DNA from: Miscanthus floridulus
Lineage: Eukaryota > Streptophyta > Magnoliopsida > Poales > Poaceae
Length of the DNA stretch: 64,000 nucleotides
Direction of reading: 5' to 3'
NCBI RefSeq assembly: GCF_019320115.1
Contig: NC_089588.1
Span: forward strand, 112,502,278-112,566,277
The notes beneath the pieces are model-generated. The model had not been told where the DNA came from, ran no database searches, and saw only the letters and a list, made by a program, of their open reading frames with translations. Position 1 is the stretch's first letter; each line of letters opens with the position of its first letter. A program made the translations under genes and the position numbers. Below are positions 36,190-47,164 of the stretch, piece by piece.

Positions 36190-38640
36190 TTAGTTGAATA
36201 AGTTTGATAAACGCTTATCTGTAATATGTGAACAAGTGTTGGTACTTTTGTGTCCAAAAGTAGATTCATGACTTTGTTTCGTATTTTTTGTTTCGTTTGT
36301 TTGATCTTACCTTCTTCCCCTTTTGCGAAAAAAGATTTATGCGACCGACCCTTCTGTTTGTTAAGACCATAGGGCCTGAGGTTTTTAAGGGAGGTTTTGA
36401 CTGTGCTGGTGAGCAAAATTACAGTAGCCATCGGGGCATGGGCTTTTTTGCGGCCTTACCAATCTATTCCCCCAAACCTTGCCGCCAGAGGAGGTATGAT
36501 GTAGTGACTGTTTTGAAAAAAGAAAGGAGGTACTCGTACCTTTATTAGCCCCCGAGTGAGATCCGACCTTTTGCGGTCGCTGGGGTTGGATGTTACTAGA
36601 GACCGGAATGAGGGTAGCGAACTTGCGTTTGTATTCGCACGTACCCTTTACTTAGGATTTTGGTGATCACTGTGTGACCATGCATTCAGTCTTATCGTTG
36701 GTCTGGCCTTCCTCGAGCCCCCACGCGTGGTGGGGATTCGGTCAAGGGCCGGCTCATTTGTGACTACAGCCCCATCAGCGGTTTTTCACAACCGGAGGGG
36801 TTAAGGCGACGTCACTTGCCTTGATGGCTCAAGTGATGTGCTTTATGAGCTTGCTAACGGGGATGTTCAGACGGAATCCGATCCTATTTGCTTTGCGACA
36901 GGGTAGGCAAAGCCCTCGGGTGGCGTTCTGTTGCTCCTTGGCCCGCCTTCCAATAGATTCCCCCTCAATGGGGGTTTTATGGGCTCGGCTAGAGGCTGGA
37001 TTGAACAAGAAGGTTGAGATGACCCTATTCGCCTTAATGCGGGTTGAGCAAAGGCCGTTGAGGCTCATCTGTGTTTTCTCCCCTAGCTCTTGTTCGATCG
37101 CGAGGCGGTCCCGGACCCTTCGCTGGTCAGCCTTCGAACTCGGTCTCTCGATCTTGGATTGAGCGGCCCAAGCCCCCGAGCCCTTTAGGGTCTGATAGGG
37201 GTTGGCCATGTATTTGCATGTTACCCCATCCTTGGTTTCCGCAACTGGAGGTGCTGAGTTGACGACACTTGCCTCGATGGCTCGAGTGCCATGCTCAATG
37301 AGCTCGGTAACGGGTATGTTCATGTGGAATCCGGATCCATCATTTGTTGATGGGGTCAGTAGAGTCCTCATGTGGCATTCCACTACTTCTTAACCCGCCT
37401 CCCGGTAGATGCCCGAGCTGTTCGCTGGGCTCATGTGGCCCGTTAGCCTCTCCTCGACGAAGATTCTGTGGGTCTAGCTCAAGGTTAGAATCAAACGAGA
37501 AAGGTCGAGGTGTCCCTATTCGCTTCTGAATGGGGTTGGGCGAGGCCGCTAGGGCTCATCTTAGTTTTTCTCCCCTTGCTCTGTTTGATGTGAGGCGGCC
37601 TCGAGCCCTTCGAGGGCCGGCTTTCGAACCTCGGTTGTTGCCGCTCATATCGAATGAGGCGACTGTCGTTTCGTGACGCAACACGAAGCATTGGGATGCA
37701 GTGATTTGCATATGCAATGTTTGAATGTATAATTTAATTGAAATGAAAGTGGGGTTGGTAACGTTACCTTGGTGGTATGAGCGATGGGAAGCTCCTACCA
37801 AACGTGTCCATGCGGGGTTCAAGTCCGACGTTTTGCGATTTGGTTGGTGCAACCTATATGAGTATCGCAATTTTTGTTTCTGTATCTTGGTGGCGATTCG
37901 AGCCGTTGGATTGACTTGGGCGGCCTGATAGCTTCTCCTTGGAGGAGATTTCATAGGTGGACCCCTCCGAACCCTTCTTGAGAAGGCGGATGCCGAAGCT
38001 GGAGATGCGGGGGACTATGAGTTCGATTATTCTGGCGAACAAAAAACACTATAGCCGTCGGGGTGTAGGGTCTGGCGGTTCGTCCAGTTTTACTCAAAGT
38101 TTTATACCCGTGTGCCGTGCCTCTAGTTTTTATACATACGGAGGGGTCGGGCGAAGAGGATATCTAAGCAGGTAGACACCCTAGGCAGCCCCCGAGCAAT
38201 GTCCGTGCCTTTGCCGTTGCTGGGGTCGAAGGCTCGGTAAGGAAATTAACGCTCAAAGTAAGTAAACAGAGGTGCTTATCTTTCAGTGGTCATTCATTAG
38301 TTGTTTTACCTAGGCTGTCCGATCGACCTAGGAGGCCCATTGGGCTTCCCTTGGATGGGGGTTCTATCATCGGGTCTTTCCATGGTCCTGCCTGGGGAAG
38401 CGGAGGGTCGCCTGCATGTGGGTGTGCCTGGTTCTTGCGCTCGATGCACATTAGTGGTAGGCCATACCTGACAACGTCATGTTTGACCAGGCAATGTCCC
38501 ATCGACCAGAGCGCGTCCCATCATTTTCGGTGCGTCCCCTTGGATTTTTGTCAGCATTGATTTCGCATTTGCATTGAATAGGGGAAGGCAGAGAGTCTTT
38601 CGTCCCAACCTTTTGCCTTTCCTCTGCTATTGAGCCCCTT
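36190..38640. other. Element C spacer with a diverged tandem duplication of about 410 bp
   Basis: Blocks CGGTTTTTCACAACCGGAGG, TTGCCTTGATGGCTCAAGTG and GAGCTTGCTAACGGG (36779-36860) recur in order at about 37230-37320 (GGTTTCCGCAACTGGAGG, TTGCCTCGATGGCTCGAGTG, GAGCTCGGTAACGGG), and the following 300 bp also correspond. A single related unit is in element B at about 52860-53250. No gene here. Confidence 0.6.
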
Positions 38641-39420
38641 CTTTAAATAGGGAGGGGGAGAGGAGTTCTCATCCCATTCCCTTGCCAGCCTCTGAGCCGC
38701 TACTTCTTCTCCTTCCTTTTTCACTGAATGTGACGGTTCTTGAGTAAGAGAGGGTGATGCGAGGGAGAGAAGAACTCACAGATCCGCTTGTGAATCCAGA
38801 GCGTGATGTTGAGCTGGAGGTCATCCAATGTAGATGAGATGGTGCGAGCCGCCCTTGCTATGGAGGGGCCACCGCTGTCGAAGGAGGAGGGGCACTGGAG
38901 GGTGCCGAGCATCGTCGACTTTGCTGTCATTCATTGTGGCCTTCCTTTGGCGGGAGGCGTCCCCTGCGCGGACACCGTTGTTAGGGTTTGCGGCTGATGA
39001 CGATGGCGTAGTCCCTAGACGCCCCGGCAGAGGCGCCGCTATCAGGGTTGTGGCTGATGACGATGGTATAGTCCCTGGATACTCTAGCGTAGGTGCTGCT
39101 GTCGGGGTTGCGGCTGATCACGATGGTGCAGTCCCTGGACGCCTCAGGGAGGGCACCACAGTCGCCGACATGGTGCTCGATATTGCAGATGACGGCGCCT
39201 TTGAGAATCCCACGGAGTGGTAGGACATCGCTGATAGAGAGCATGGCGCGGTGGCCGCAGTAGACGAACTAGCCCATGTACATGCCCAGATGTTTGCTGA
39301 TGGAGAGCATGGCGCGGTGGCCACAGCAGTACCCGTAGTGGGGCTGGTCAGAAACTGTGTTTGAATAAGTTTGTGGGGGAGCCCTAGAATTAACAGTCAT
39401 TTGTATTTATGAGTACATTA
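38641..39420 (+). pseudogene. Second, internally deleted copy of the antisense gene in element C
   Basis: A leader with TTTAAATAG (38643-38651) and CCTTCTTTTT-type pyrimidine tract resembles the leader at 53880-54075 in element B. The start region ATGTTGAGCTGGAGG with TCATCCAATGTAGATGAG (38804 on) matches the B gene start at 54077 after several differences. The end (39355-39400) matches the B gene 3' end with GGGGGAGCCC. Nearly all of the conserved domain and coiled coil is missing between. It contains a 20-residue tandem repeat. Confidence 0.6.
38982..39165 (+). repeat. Three tandem 60-bp repeats (20-aa units)
   Basis: Units contain GGCTGATGACGATGG and AGTCCCTGGACGCC; in one plus frame they read [16 protein letters not shown] repeats. 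They lie inside the deleted copy of the antisense gene. Confidence 0.7.
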
Positions 39421-39904
39421 GTGCTTTTCGTGATGAAATCACTGTGTAAGCAGTGAATTTGTGCAAAGAATGAACAAATTTTCATCTTTTGTTATGGCAA
39501 ACTGCTTTTTAGCTTCCCTTCTTTGTAGAAGAGGTTTCAGTGCCCTCCGACCCTTCCCATGGCTCAGGTTGTAAAGGCTAGGAGTGCGGGTGAAACAGTT
39601 CTGATCACGTTGGTGAGCAAGAAGGCCATAGCCACTAGGGCATGGGTTTCCCGTAGTCCTACCAGTTATTACTCAGACTTTGTTCCTGAAATTCTAGCCC
39701 TTAGGACTTGCCGTGAGAAAAAGAGGGAAGACCCAGAGAAAGTTTGTGAAGGTAATACAGGAAGTGTTTGCAAGATAAACGTACTTGTATCATTTATATC
39801 AGCCCCCGAGTGAGGTCCGATCCCACGCAATTTGTAGGGGTCGGATGTCACTAAAGATTGGGGATTTGTGAAGATAAAAACTGATAAGGAAAAGTATGCG
39901 TTTG
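39421..39904. other. Spacer between antisense gene and integrase end in element C
   Basis: No coding recognised; contains AGCCCCCGAGTGAGGTCCGA (39800), a phrase repeated in other spacers of B and C. Confidence 0.5.
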
Positions 39905-40435
39905 TTAAGGGTAAAAGTGACGTAGCTGCTCAATGTTCTAGGCGTTGGTGAAGACCTTGCCGTCGATGGTTTTCAACTTGTAGGCGCCTGGCCGAAGTAC
40001 TTCTGCGATGATGTACGGCCCTTCCTAGGGTGGGGAGAGCTTGTAGCGGTCCTTGTTGCTTTGCACGAGGCGGAGGACATGGTCCCCGACGTTGAAGGAT
40101 CGGTCCTGCACCCGTTGGCTGTGGTACCATCGTAACGCCTATTGATACTTGGCCTTACGGAGGAGGGTGATGTCGCGGGCTTCGTCTAGTTGGTTCATGG
40201 TGTCTTGGTGGGATGCCTCGGCTCCCTATTCGTCATATGCTCTGATTCTTGGTGCTCCATAATCGAGCTCCGTCGATAGGATGGCCTCGGAACCGTACAT
40301 CATGAAGAAGGGTGTGTAGCCAGTGGCCCGGCTAGGAGTTGTCCTTAGGCTCCCGAGCACCGCCGGGAGCTCGGTGACCCAGTGCGCGCCGAACTTGTTC
40401 AACCGGTTGAAGATCCTGGGCTTGAGGCCCTGTAT
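39905..40435 (-). pseudogene. Integrase C-terminal part of element C
   Basis: Read on the minus strand from 40435: GLKPRIFNRLNKFGARWV, then ATGYTPFFMMYGSEAIL and, at the end, EGPYIIAEVLRPGAYKLK and NAWNIEQLR near 39925. This is the Tat-type integrase tail with its usual last residues. Stops interrupt it near 40020, 40140 and 40230. Its N-terminal continuation is at 44846 upward, on the far side of solo LTR G; the two halves meet in the same motif order on either side of the insertion. Confidence 0.85.
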
Positions 40436-43400
40436 GTCGCAGAACTGACCAATTTATAAGAGTACAAGTACAATGGCAGCCCGCAAGCGGTCGAACTGTC
40501 ATACTTGAACCCATATAAACCCGGTAGTCTGTCGAGTACTACGATGGGTCTCGATAAACGATTTACAACAACCAAGATCGTACAGGATTCAACATACATG
40601 CCACATATTACATAAAGTTCACAGATACATTTCGTCATCAGAGTACGAATAAAAGTTATTACAAACTGAGTTTGATAAATAAAGCGGAAGCAATTAAGTT
40701 CGAAAATAAAGTATCCAACATAGTTTAATACAGTGCCAGCCGGATCACGGTCCACAAAAGCAAGGATAGGAATTAATAAAGAAGCCTGCCCAAGGTTTAC
40801 TCCTCATCCACGGCGGGATAGAAGCAACTCTTGCAATAACCATGATACACAGTGACATCTGCAACAATGGGAAAATAAACCCTGAGTACAAGAAGGTACT
40901 CAGCTAGACTTACCTGTCATGAACCAGAAATAAAATGACTCCAAGGATTATGCAAGACTGTATAAGTGGACATAACTTGACAACATTTTGCATAAAAGCA
41001 ATTAACGTAGTTGGACCATTACGATGCCTTTATCAAGTTAATTATAACTATCCATTTCTAGATTAGCAACTATCATGTGCCAAACATGTGGTATATCATT
41101 TAGAAGCATACAATAGTAACCATAGCAGGTATTGTAATTCCATATTTATTCGAACCATCATGTTTCATAACACAGTTACTATGATGTTGGGACTAGCCAA
41201 GTTTCTCACTATCCGGGAGAGACAGCAATTCAAATCGATTTGAACCAGCTGGAAATTTATTCCTAACACAAACCCAGGTCTACCAGCCACGATAGCCTTA
41301 GGTCACCTTTGGTACAACTCAAGTACACATTTCATGGGTCCGTACCGTGCCACACAATCTGGAACACCAGATGCTAGGATGCTCAGGCCAAGCCTGCCCT
41401 TGGGCTCAGTCTGATCGTTCCCTGGAAGGAGCGCACAACAGAATGGGTCCCGGCCTGAGTTGAATTACTCGGCTTCGCGGTCAGAACGAGTTATCCGGCT
41501 AGCTAAGTGAGAGGCATGCGTTCAATCTTGTCAGAAGCGCCAACAATGGTACGGTCCTTAACTGACACAGACAGGGATAGATCCACACCCAAGACCTCCA
41601 TGTCTTGCTGCTTCTCTATCGACTTCCCGTCCGGTCTTGATTTTCTTTTACCCCATGGTTCTGTTCCATGATAGCAGATATAGCCAACCATGCTCCGGTA
41701 TCCACCTACATCTCACAGGTGACAGGACATCACCCAACTTCTACCAGTCTAAGCATGGCTAAGCATATATTCGATCCTAGACCTATACCGGTTAAAGGTG
41801 TAATATCTGGACAAGGAATTTATATGCATCAAGTGGTTTCATTCAACTCTTATAACCTAATGCATCAATCATAAGTACTTAAGTAAACATTTGTAAATTA
41901 CTGGGAGACTTATAATGCTCCGGGGCTTGCCTCGCAGAAAGGAAGTAGGGCGGTGGTCAGGACACTCCGGAAGCTCTTCAGGGTTCTACTCCACGCCTTC
42001 GGGAGCTGCGGCTTGCGGATTCTCCTGATGGTCCCCTTCCTCTGCTTCTTTGAATTCCAGCAACATGATCTCTTCCTTCGATCCTAGATGCATGAATGTG
42101 GCATAAGTATTACGAATGCATATATGTTAACAAGTGCATCATGTTTATTGAGTAGGTGCATATCTCTTCTCGATTATTTAATTAACTATTTCCACAATGC
42201 ATCGATTATGCCACAAAACAGTAGCTACTTGTTTCACTCATAACTGGAGTTCTACTAATCCAAATACAGTGATCCTGGACTTTCTGGAAAGCTTATCAAA
42301 TTCTCTACAACTTTGTTATTAACCATTTTTACAGTACACATCATTTTCAACATGCAACTCATCAAACTCCAGAATCTGTCCGGAAACTATTCAATATGCA
42401 ATACAAAGTAACAATACTTCTACTTCATGTAATCATTCAAAATTTGACAACATAAAATCTACCAACAGTTTAAGCATACCAAATACATTTAAGATAATAT
42501 AATGGTGAAGCCCAAACTATTTATTTAAATGCCTTTATTATTTTATTTAGATATCTAGGTTAAATAATAAACATATAACAGATGTGTTTCAAAAATTCTT
42601 AAAAATTTACAGTGCCTTACTAATGCTATCAAAGGACTACTGTAAAGTTTCATGCCATTTTGCCAAGTAGAACATTCTATACAAACATGGCAAGGCAGCA
42701 AGGCTTGAAATAGCATAAATGGAAAACCCTATTGAAAAGTGTCAAGCAATAGATTTCCAATTTTTTTAGCATACTTATGGTATTAGGATCACCTCCAACA
42801 AATTTCATGAATTTTGGATTCCTAAATAATTTATAAAATTTACACAAGGATCTCCTAATTATAAAAGAAAAATCTATAACTACAAATCTACACATGCACT
42901 CATCTTCAAATTTTTACCAGAGCTCATATATGCTAAGACTAGCTTACCACAAAAATTTCATAATTTTTGGAGCACAGGCACTCTAGATATAAAATAAACA
43001 AATTTGAATGCACTCAAAAGCACATTTCAAATCCCTATTTAAATCTCCAAAAATTTCTACTGTAAATGTCAAGAACATATTTTTCCTAAATACTACACTT
43101 CCTAAGGGACACTAACAAGTTTATTTCACAATTTTTGAAGCTACCAAACTAAAGATACAAAAATTACAAAACATATGAAATATGCATTCAAAATGAACTG
43201 GCTTTAATACATGGAGTCGCTGACACGCGGGACCCACCGGTCAGCGAGACAAAACAGAGCACGACGGCGCCGCTCGACGTTGCGCGGCTGGAGCTCGTCG
43301 ACGGCGAGTCTGCCGGTGGTGACGTCTTCACGACATGACCCCCACTACTTCCCGGACCTAGTGACCTACTTGACCGAGCCTATTGACGGAGCTAAGTACG

Positions 43401-44840
43401 GTGGCGGCAATCATGGCGGCACGGCGGAGCCGGACAACGGCGCTACGCTGATGGAGACCACGGCGAGGCACTAAAAGGCACGGACGAGCTTCCATGGGCT
43501 CAGGCAAACCTATCGCGCAAGGTTGCACGGTCTACGGTGGAGGGAGGTGCCCCAGCCACGGTGACGGGCGCGGCGGGGATGCTCCGGCGAGCTAGCGCAC
43601 GGCGCTGTTGCTTACCAAGTGCGGTCAGCGAGCGCGGGCCGAGGCGGTGAGTCACTGGAGCTCAGGTGGAGGTGTTGCAGTGGTGGAGAAGCGACTAGGA
43701 TGAGCTGGCGCTGGCTACGGCGACGGCAGAGCTGCTCGGTGCTGCGGGAGCTCAGCGGTTGCGCGCAAGGACGAAGGAGGGCCGAGAAATGTGAAATGAG
43801 GGCGCGGACAAGAGCGGGCGGTTGCTGGCGTGATAATGCCACGCTCCGGCGCATCGTGGCCTGCGCGGTTAGGGCAACGGCGACGCGCGGCCACCGCGAC
43901 CTCCACGCAGCGCGCGGTTCCTGCCGGTGTCGGCCACTGAAGATTTCGATTCAGTCGATTCAGACCCGAAATGTGATGCCTGACAGCGTGTTTTGACAAT
44001 GATTTAACAGCTAACCCGTAGCTCTATTGCGTAACCCATCTAAATGGAACTTGTAGACCGATGTACCATCTTCATTTCTTGTTTAGGACTCACGCCCAAA
44101 CTTTCAACCAATCTCGAGTTATTTCATTCCAAAGTCAGGCTGTCAGACTGTCACTGAACCAGGACTTAGCAAAATTTCTTAAGTGTTGATTTGTTGATTT
44201 TTGCTGATTTTTGTGGGACCCATTCAAGCATGCTAGGAGCTGATTCAGTCAATGACCCAAAAATAAAAGTTATTCCTTATGTCAAACACTACAACTTTGC
44301 TTTAGTGATCTCCTCCATGCAAGGTCTGTAACACCTAGTTCAAACTTGGTCAAACATGTCACATTTATATGATGATACACATCAAAGCATGGCTCAATGA
44401 CCTTTTTACCCCTAACCATGAATATCAAAGTTGTTCATAATGATATTCTAAACATGTTTAAGCAATTTGGAAGGTTATCCAATCATTTCATGTAGTAGTC
44501 ACTCATTGAGCTAGTTAGTGTAATCACAAGAAAGCTTAAGTGTTGGTTCATGAAATGTAACCTTGAACAAGGTTCTATTTGCTACCCTAGGTGTGGCTAC
44601 ATGTTTGTGTGACTCACATCCACCAAGTACATGTGTCCACTCATGATCATATGCATAGACACATGGAGACATGAAATAACGAGAAAAGTTGCATATGTTT
44701 AAGAAACATGCGATAATAAACAAACGTTGCAGACGTTTCAATCCAATGTTTCAAGTGTCAAAGCTTATATATGAATGCTTTATGATCATGCTCATGCTAT
44801 GCAAGTCAAGTTATGAAAGGCTAACACCCGAGGTGTTACA
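40436..44840 (-). mobile_element. Solo LTR G (4.4 kb), chromovirus type, inside the integrase of C
   Basis: Plus-strand ends TGTCGCAGAACTGACC and ACCCGAGGTGTTACA; in sense (minus) orientation it begins TGTAACACCTCGGGTG, the usual start of Tekay/Del-type LTRs. Target duplication CTGTA (40431-40435) and CTATA (44841-44845), one mismatch. No internal region or coding is seen; 43210-43950 is GC-rich with spurious open frames. Confidence 0.75.
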
Positions 44841-44845
44841 CTATA

Positions 44846-45659
44846 GGAGCATGCCGTTTGCGCGCTTGACCTGCCCATTCATCCGGGGGTGCGCGACGGC
44901 CGCCCAATCGACCCGGATGTGTTGTTCATCGCATAATCGAATGAAATTCTTACCGGTGAACTGCATGCCATTGTCTGTGATGATGGAGTTTGGTACTCCA
45001 AAGCCATGGATGATGTCGAGGAAGAACAGCACCGCTTGCACGGATTTGATCATGGAGATCGGTCGAGCTTCGATCCATTTCGTGAACTTTTCAATGGTGA
45101 CCAGTAGGTGGGTGAAGCCCCTGGGCGCCATTTTGAGAGGCCCAACCAGGTCGAGCCCCTAGACCATGAAGGGCCACGTGATGGGGATCATTTGGAGTGC
45201 CTGGGCTGGGAGGTGAGTCTACCGAGCGTAGTACTGACACCCTTTGCAGGTGCGTATGATTTGTTCGGTGTCAGCTACTATAGTGGGCTGGTAGAAGCCT
45301 TGTAGGAACATGTTCCCAACCAAAGTTCTCGGTGTGGCATGGTGACCATAGGCCCCACCGTGGATTGCTGTGGTGTGGCAGGAGGCAACGATTGCTGTGG
45401 CATGGCCGCAGCACTCGACCTCGCATTCGTAGGCCCGCTGGAAGGAGGTGCCAACGGTGATGACCCCGCGGGGGCCCGGCATCTTCAGCTTGAGGTATAT
45501 ATAGTTGGGGACGGCCATGAACTTCGCATAACATGGATGTCCTAGGATGGCGTGGAAGGTTCCAAGGAACCCCACCACATCAAAGGTGAGGGTCTCAGTC
45601 CTGTAATTGGACTAATCCCTGAAGGTGACGGGCAGATCGATCTGTCCCAGTGGCACAGC
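44846..45659 (-). pseudogene. Protease tail fused to integrase core of element C, RT and RNase H deleted
   Basis: From 45659 downward the minus strand reads the end of the protease/linker (HAILGHPCYAKFMAVPNY, about 45495-45550; YLKLKMPGPRGVITVG), then passes directly into the integrase zinc-binding domain (GNMFLQGFYQPTIVADTEQI with CKGCQYYAR near 45220-45245). Everything normally between, reverse transcriptase and RNase H, is absent, but the frame is kept. The integrase core follows: PRGFTHLLVTIEKFTKWIE, NSIITDNGMQF, AVAHPRMNGQVKRANG. The first catalytic Asp is Glu (45090-45092) and the catalytic Glu is Lys (44865-44867). Stops occur near 45612 and 45145-45215. It ends at the solo LTR G junction. 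Confidence 0.85.
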
Positions 45660-46765
45660 CTATCTGCCAGGTACGACTCCATGGAAAGGCGCTTGGATGG
45701 GGTGGAGGTTCATCCAGTCGACGCCCATCTCGTCGAGCGTCTTGGCGTACATGATGTTGAGGCCGCTGCCTCCGTCCATTAGTACTTTCGTGAGTTTTTT
45801 TGGGCCGACAATTAGGTTGACAACAAGCGAGTACCTTCCTAGGTGCGGGACAGCATCCGGATGGTCAGTTCGATCGAAGGTTATGACAAATTCTGACCAC
45901 CAGAGGAAGGCAGGCGTGGCCGGTCTGGTTGTATAGACCTTGCGGCGTGCGACCTTCTGGCATTGTTTGGAGTCGTAAGCCGTTGATCCTCCAAATATCA
46001 TAAGGGCACCGTCCGGAGTTGGGAAGGCGTCGTCTTTCTCCTCAGCATCGTCTATAGTGGGGGATGGATCCTTCCCCTGCTCCCCTTTGTTGGAGCTTCC
46101 AGACAAGAATTTGCGCATGAGGCCACAATCCTTGTACAGATGTTTGGCCGGGAAAGCATGGTTTGGGCATGGCCCCTCGAGCATTTTTTTGAAGTGGTTC
46201 AGAGTGCCCTTCGCGGGCTTTCGGCCACCCTTGCGGTCGACAGCGACTGCGAGCGGATCCTCGCACCGTTGCTTCTTGTTCTTCTTCTTAGCGAAATGAT
46301 TAGAGGCGCCTTCGCCGGCACCCTCATCCCGCCTCGCTTTGCCCTCAGGATGGTTGAAGATAGCTCCGACTGCCTCTTCTCCCGAGGCATGGCTAGAGGC
46401 GATGTCCAAGAGTTCCATGGTGGTTCATGGGCCCTTGTGTCCCAGCTTATGAACCAAGGACTCGCATGTAGTCCCGGATAGGAAGGCTCCTATTACGTCA
46501 GCGTCGGCGATGTTCAGGAGCTCATTGCACTGCTAGGAGAAGCATCGGATGTACTCGCGGAGGGTTTCATCAGCTTTCTGGCGGTAGTTCTTGAGGTCCC
46601 ATGGGTTCCCAGGGTGCTTGTACGTGCCCCGGAAGTTCCCCACAACAATTTCCCTCAGATCTGCCCAACTCTAGATGGCGTTGGACGGTAGGTGTTCCAA
46701 CCATGCTCGGGCCGAATCAGCCAAGAACAGCGGAAGGTTGTGGATGATGAAATCATCATCATCTG
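45660..46765 (-). pseudogene. gag and protease of element C
   Basis: Capsid region with the Retrotrans_gag pattern: SWADLREIVVGNFRGTY (about 46620-46675), HPGNPWDLKNYRQKADE, then CNELLNIADADVIGAFLSG. An open stretch of 252 residues (46418-45660) covers the gag end, a histidine-containing zinc-knuckle variant (CPNHAFPAKHLYKDC, about 46125-46170) and the protease with MDGGSGLNIMYAKTLDEM (about 45730-45785). In-frame stops near 46420, 46530 and 46670 break gag. Protease active-site context DGGSG is the usual Tat form. Confidence 0.85.
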
Positions 46766-47120
46766 CACCACCGGCTTCACATGCAAGCCGATAGTCTTCG
46801 AGCCAAAGCTTGGGGTTTGTCTCCCTAAAATATTTAGGGATATTGGTAGGCGGTCGGTACCTTGGTGGGAAAGCAGCGTTCAGGATGTGCCGGCCGAAGG
46901 CCTAGGGGCCAGGTAGGCCAGGGCTTGGGCTCCAGTCCTCACCGCTATCATAGCGTCCGCCGTGCTGAGGGTGGTAGCCGTGTTTGGCTCCCTATTGTGA
47001 GTCGTTGTAGGCGTGTCTACAGGCGTCGGTGGTGCTACATGCATCGCGGTTGTGGCCGAGACGTTGCTGCACCAGAATAGTGGTGTGCTGCCTGCCGCCT
47101 AGTGGTGTCTGGTGAACCGA
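46766..47120 (-). other. Degenerate gag N-terminal/linker sequence of element C
   Basis: Continues gag upstream but with many stops; a His/Arg-rich linker is suggested near 46900-47050. Sequence identity to C is lost at about 47120. Confidence 0.45.
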
Positions 47121-47130
47121 TGCATCCTTA

Positions 47131-47164
47131 GCACCCACCGGCGAGCTGCACCCACCGGCGAGCT
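47131..47164. repeat. Two copies of a 17-bp direct repeat at the left edge of D
   Basis: GCACCCACCGGCGAGCT occurs twice in tandem at the junction of C and D. Confidence 0.8.

Larger units (their letters stand above)
30423..47120 (-). mobile_element. Element C: Tat-type Ty3/Gypsy retrotransposon, 5' end missing
   Basis: 3' LTR 30423-31638, then tandem repeats, an antisense gypsy-type gene, a second deleted copy of it, integrase end, solo LTR G insertion, rest of integrase, protease and gag. All retroviral-type genes are on the minus strand. gag peters out near 47.1 kb where fragment D starts; no 5' LTR is present. Confidence 0.8.

Noticed and set aside
43211..43999. Arg-rich open frames on both strands
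   Set aside because: Inside solo LTR G, GC-rich, no recognisable domain, no splice or promoter support.
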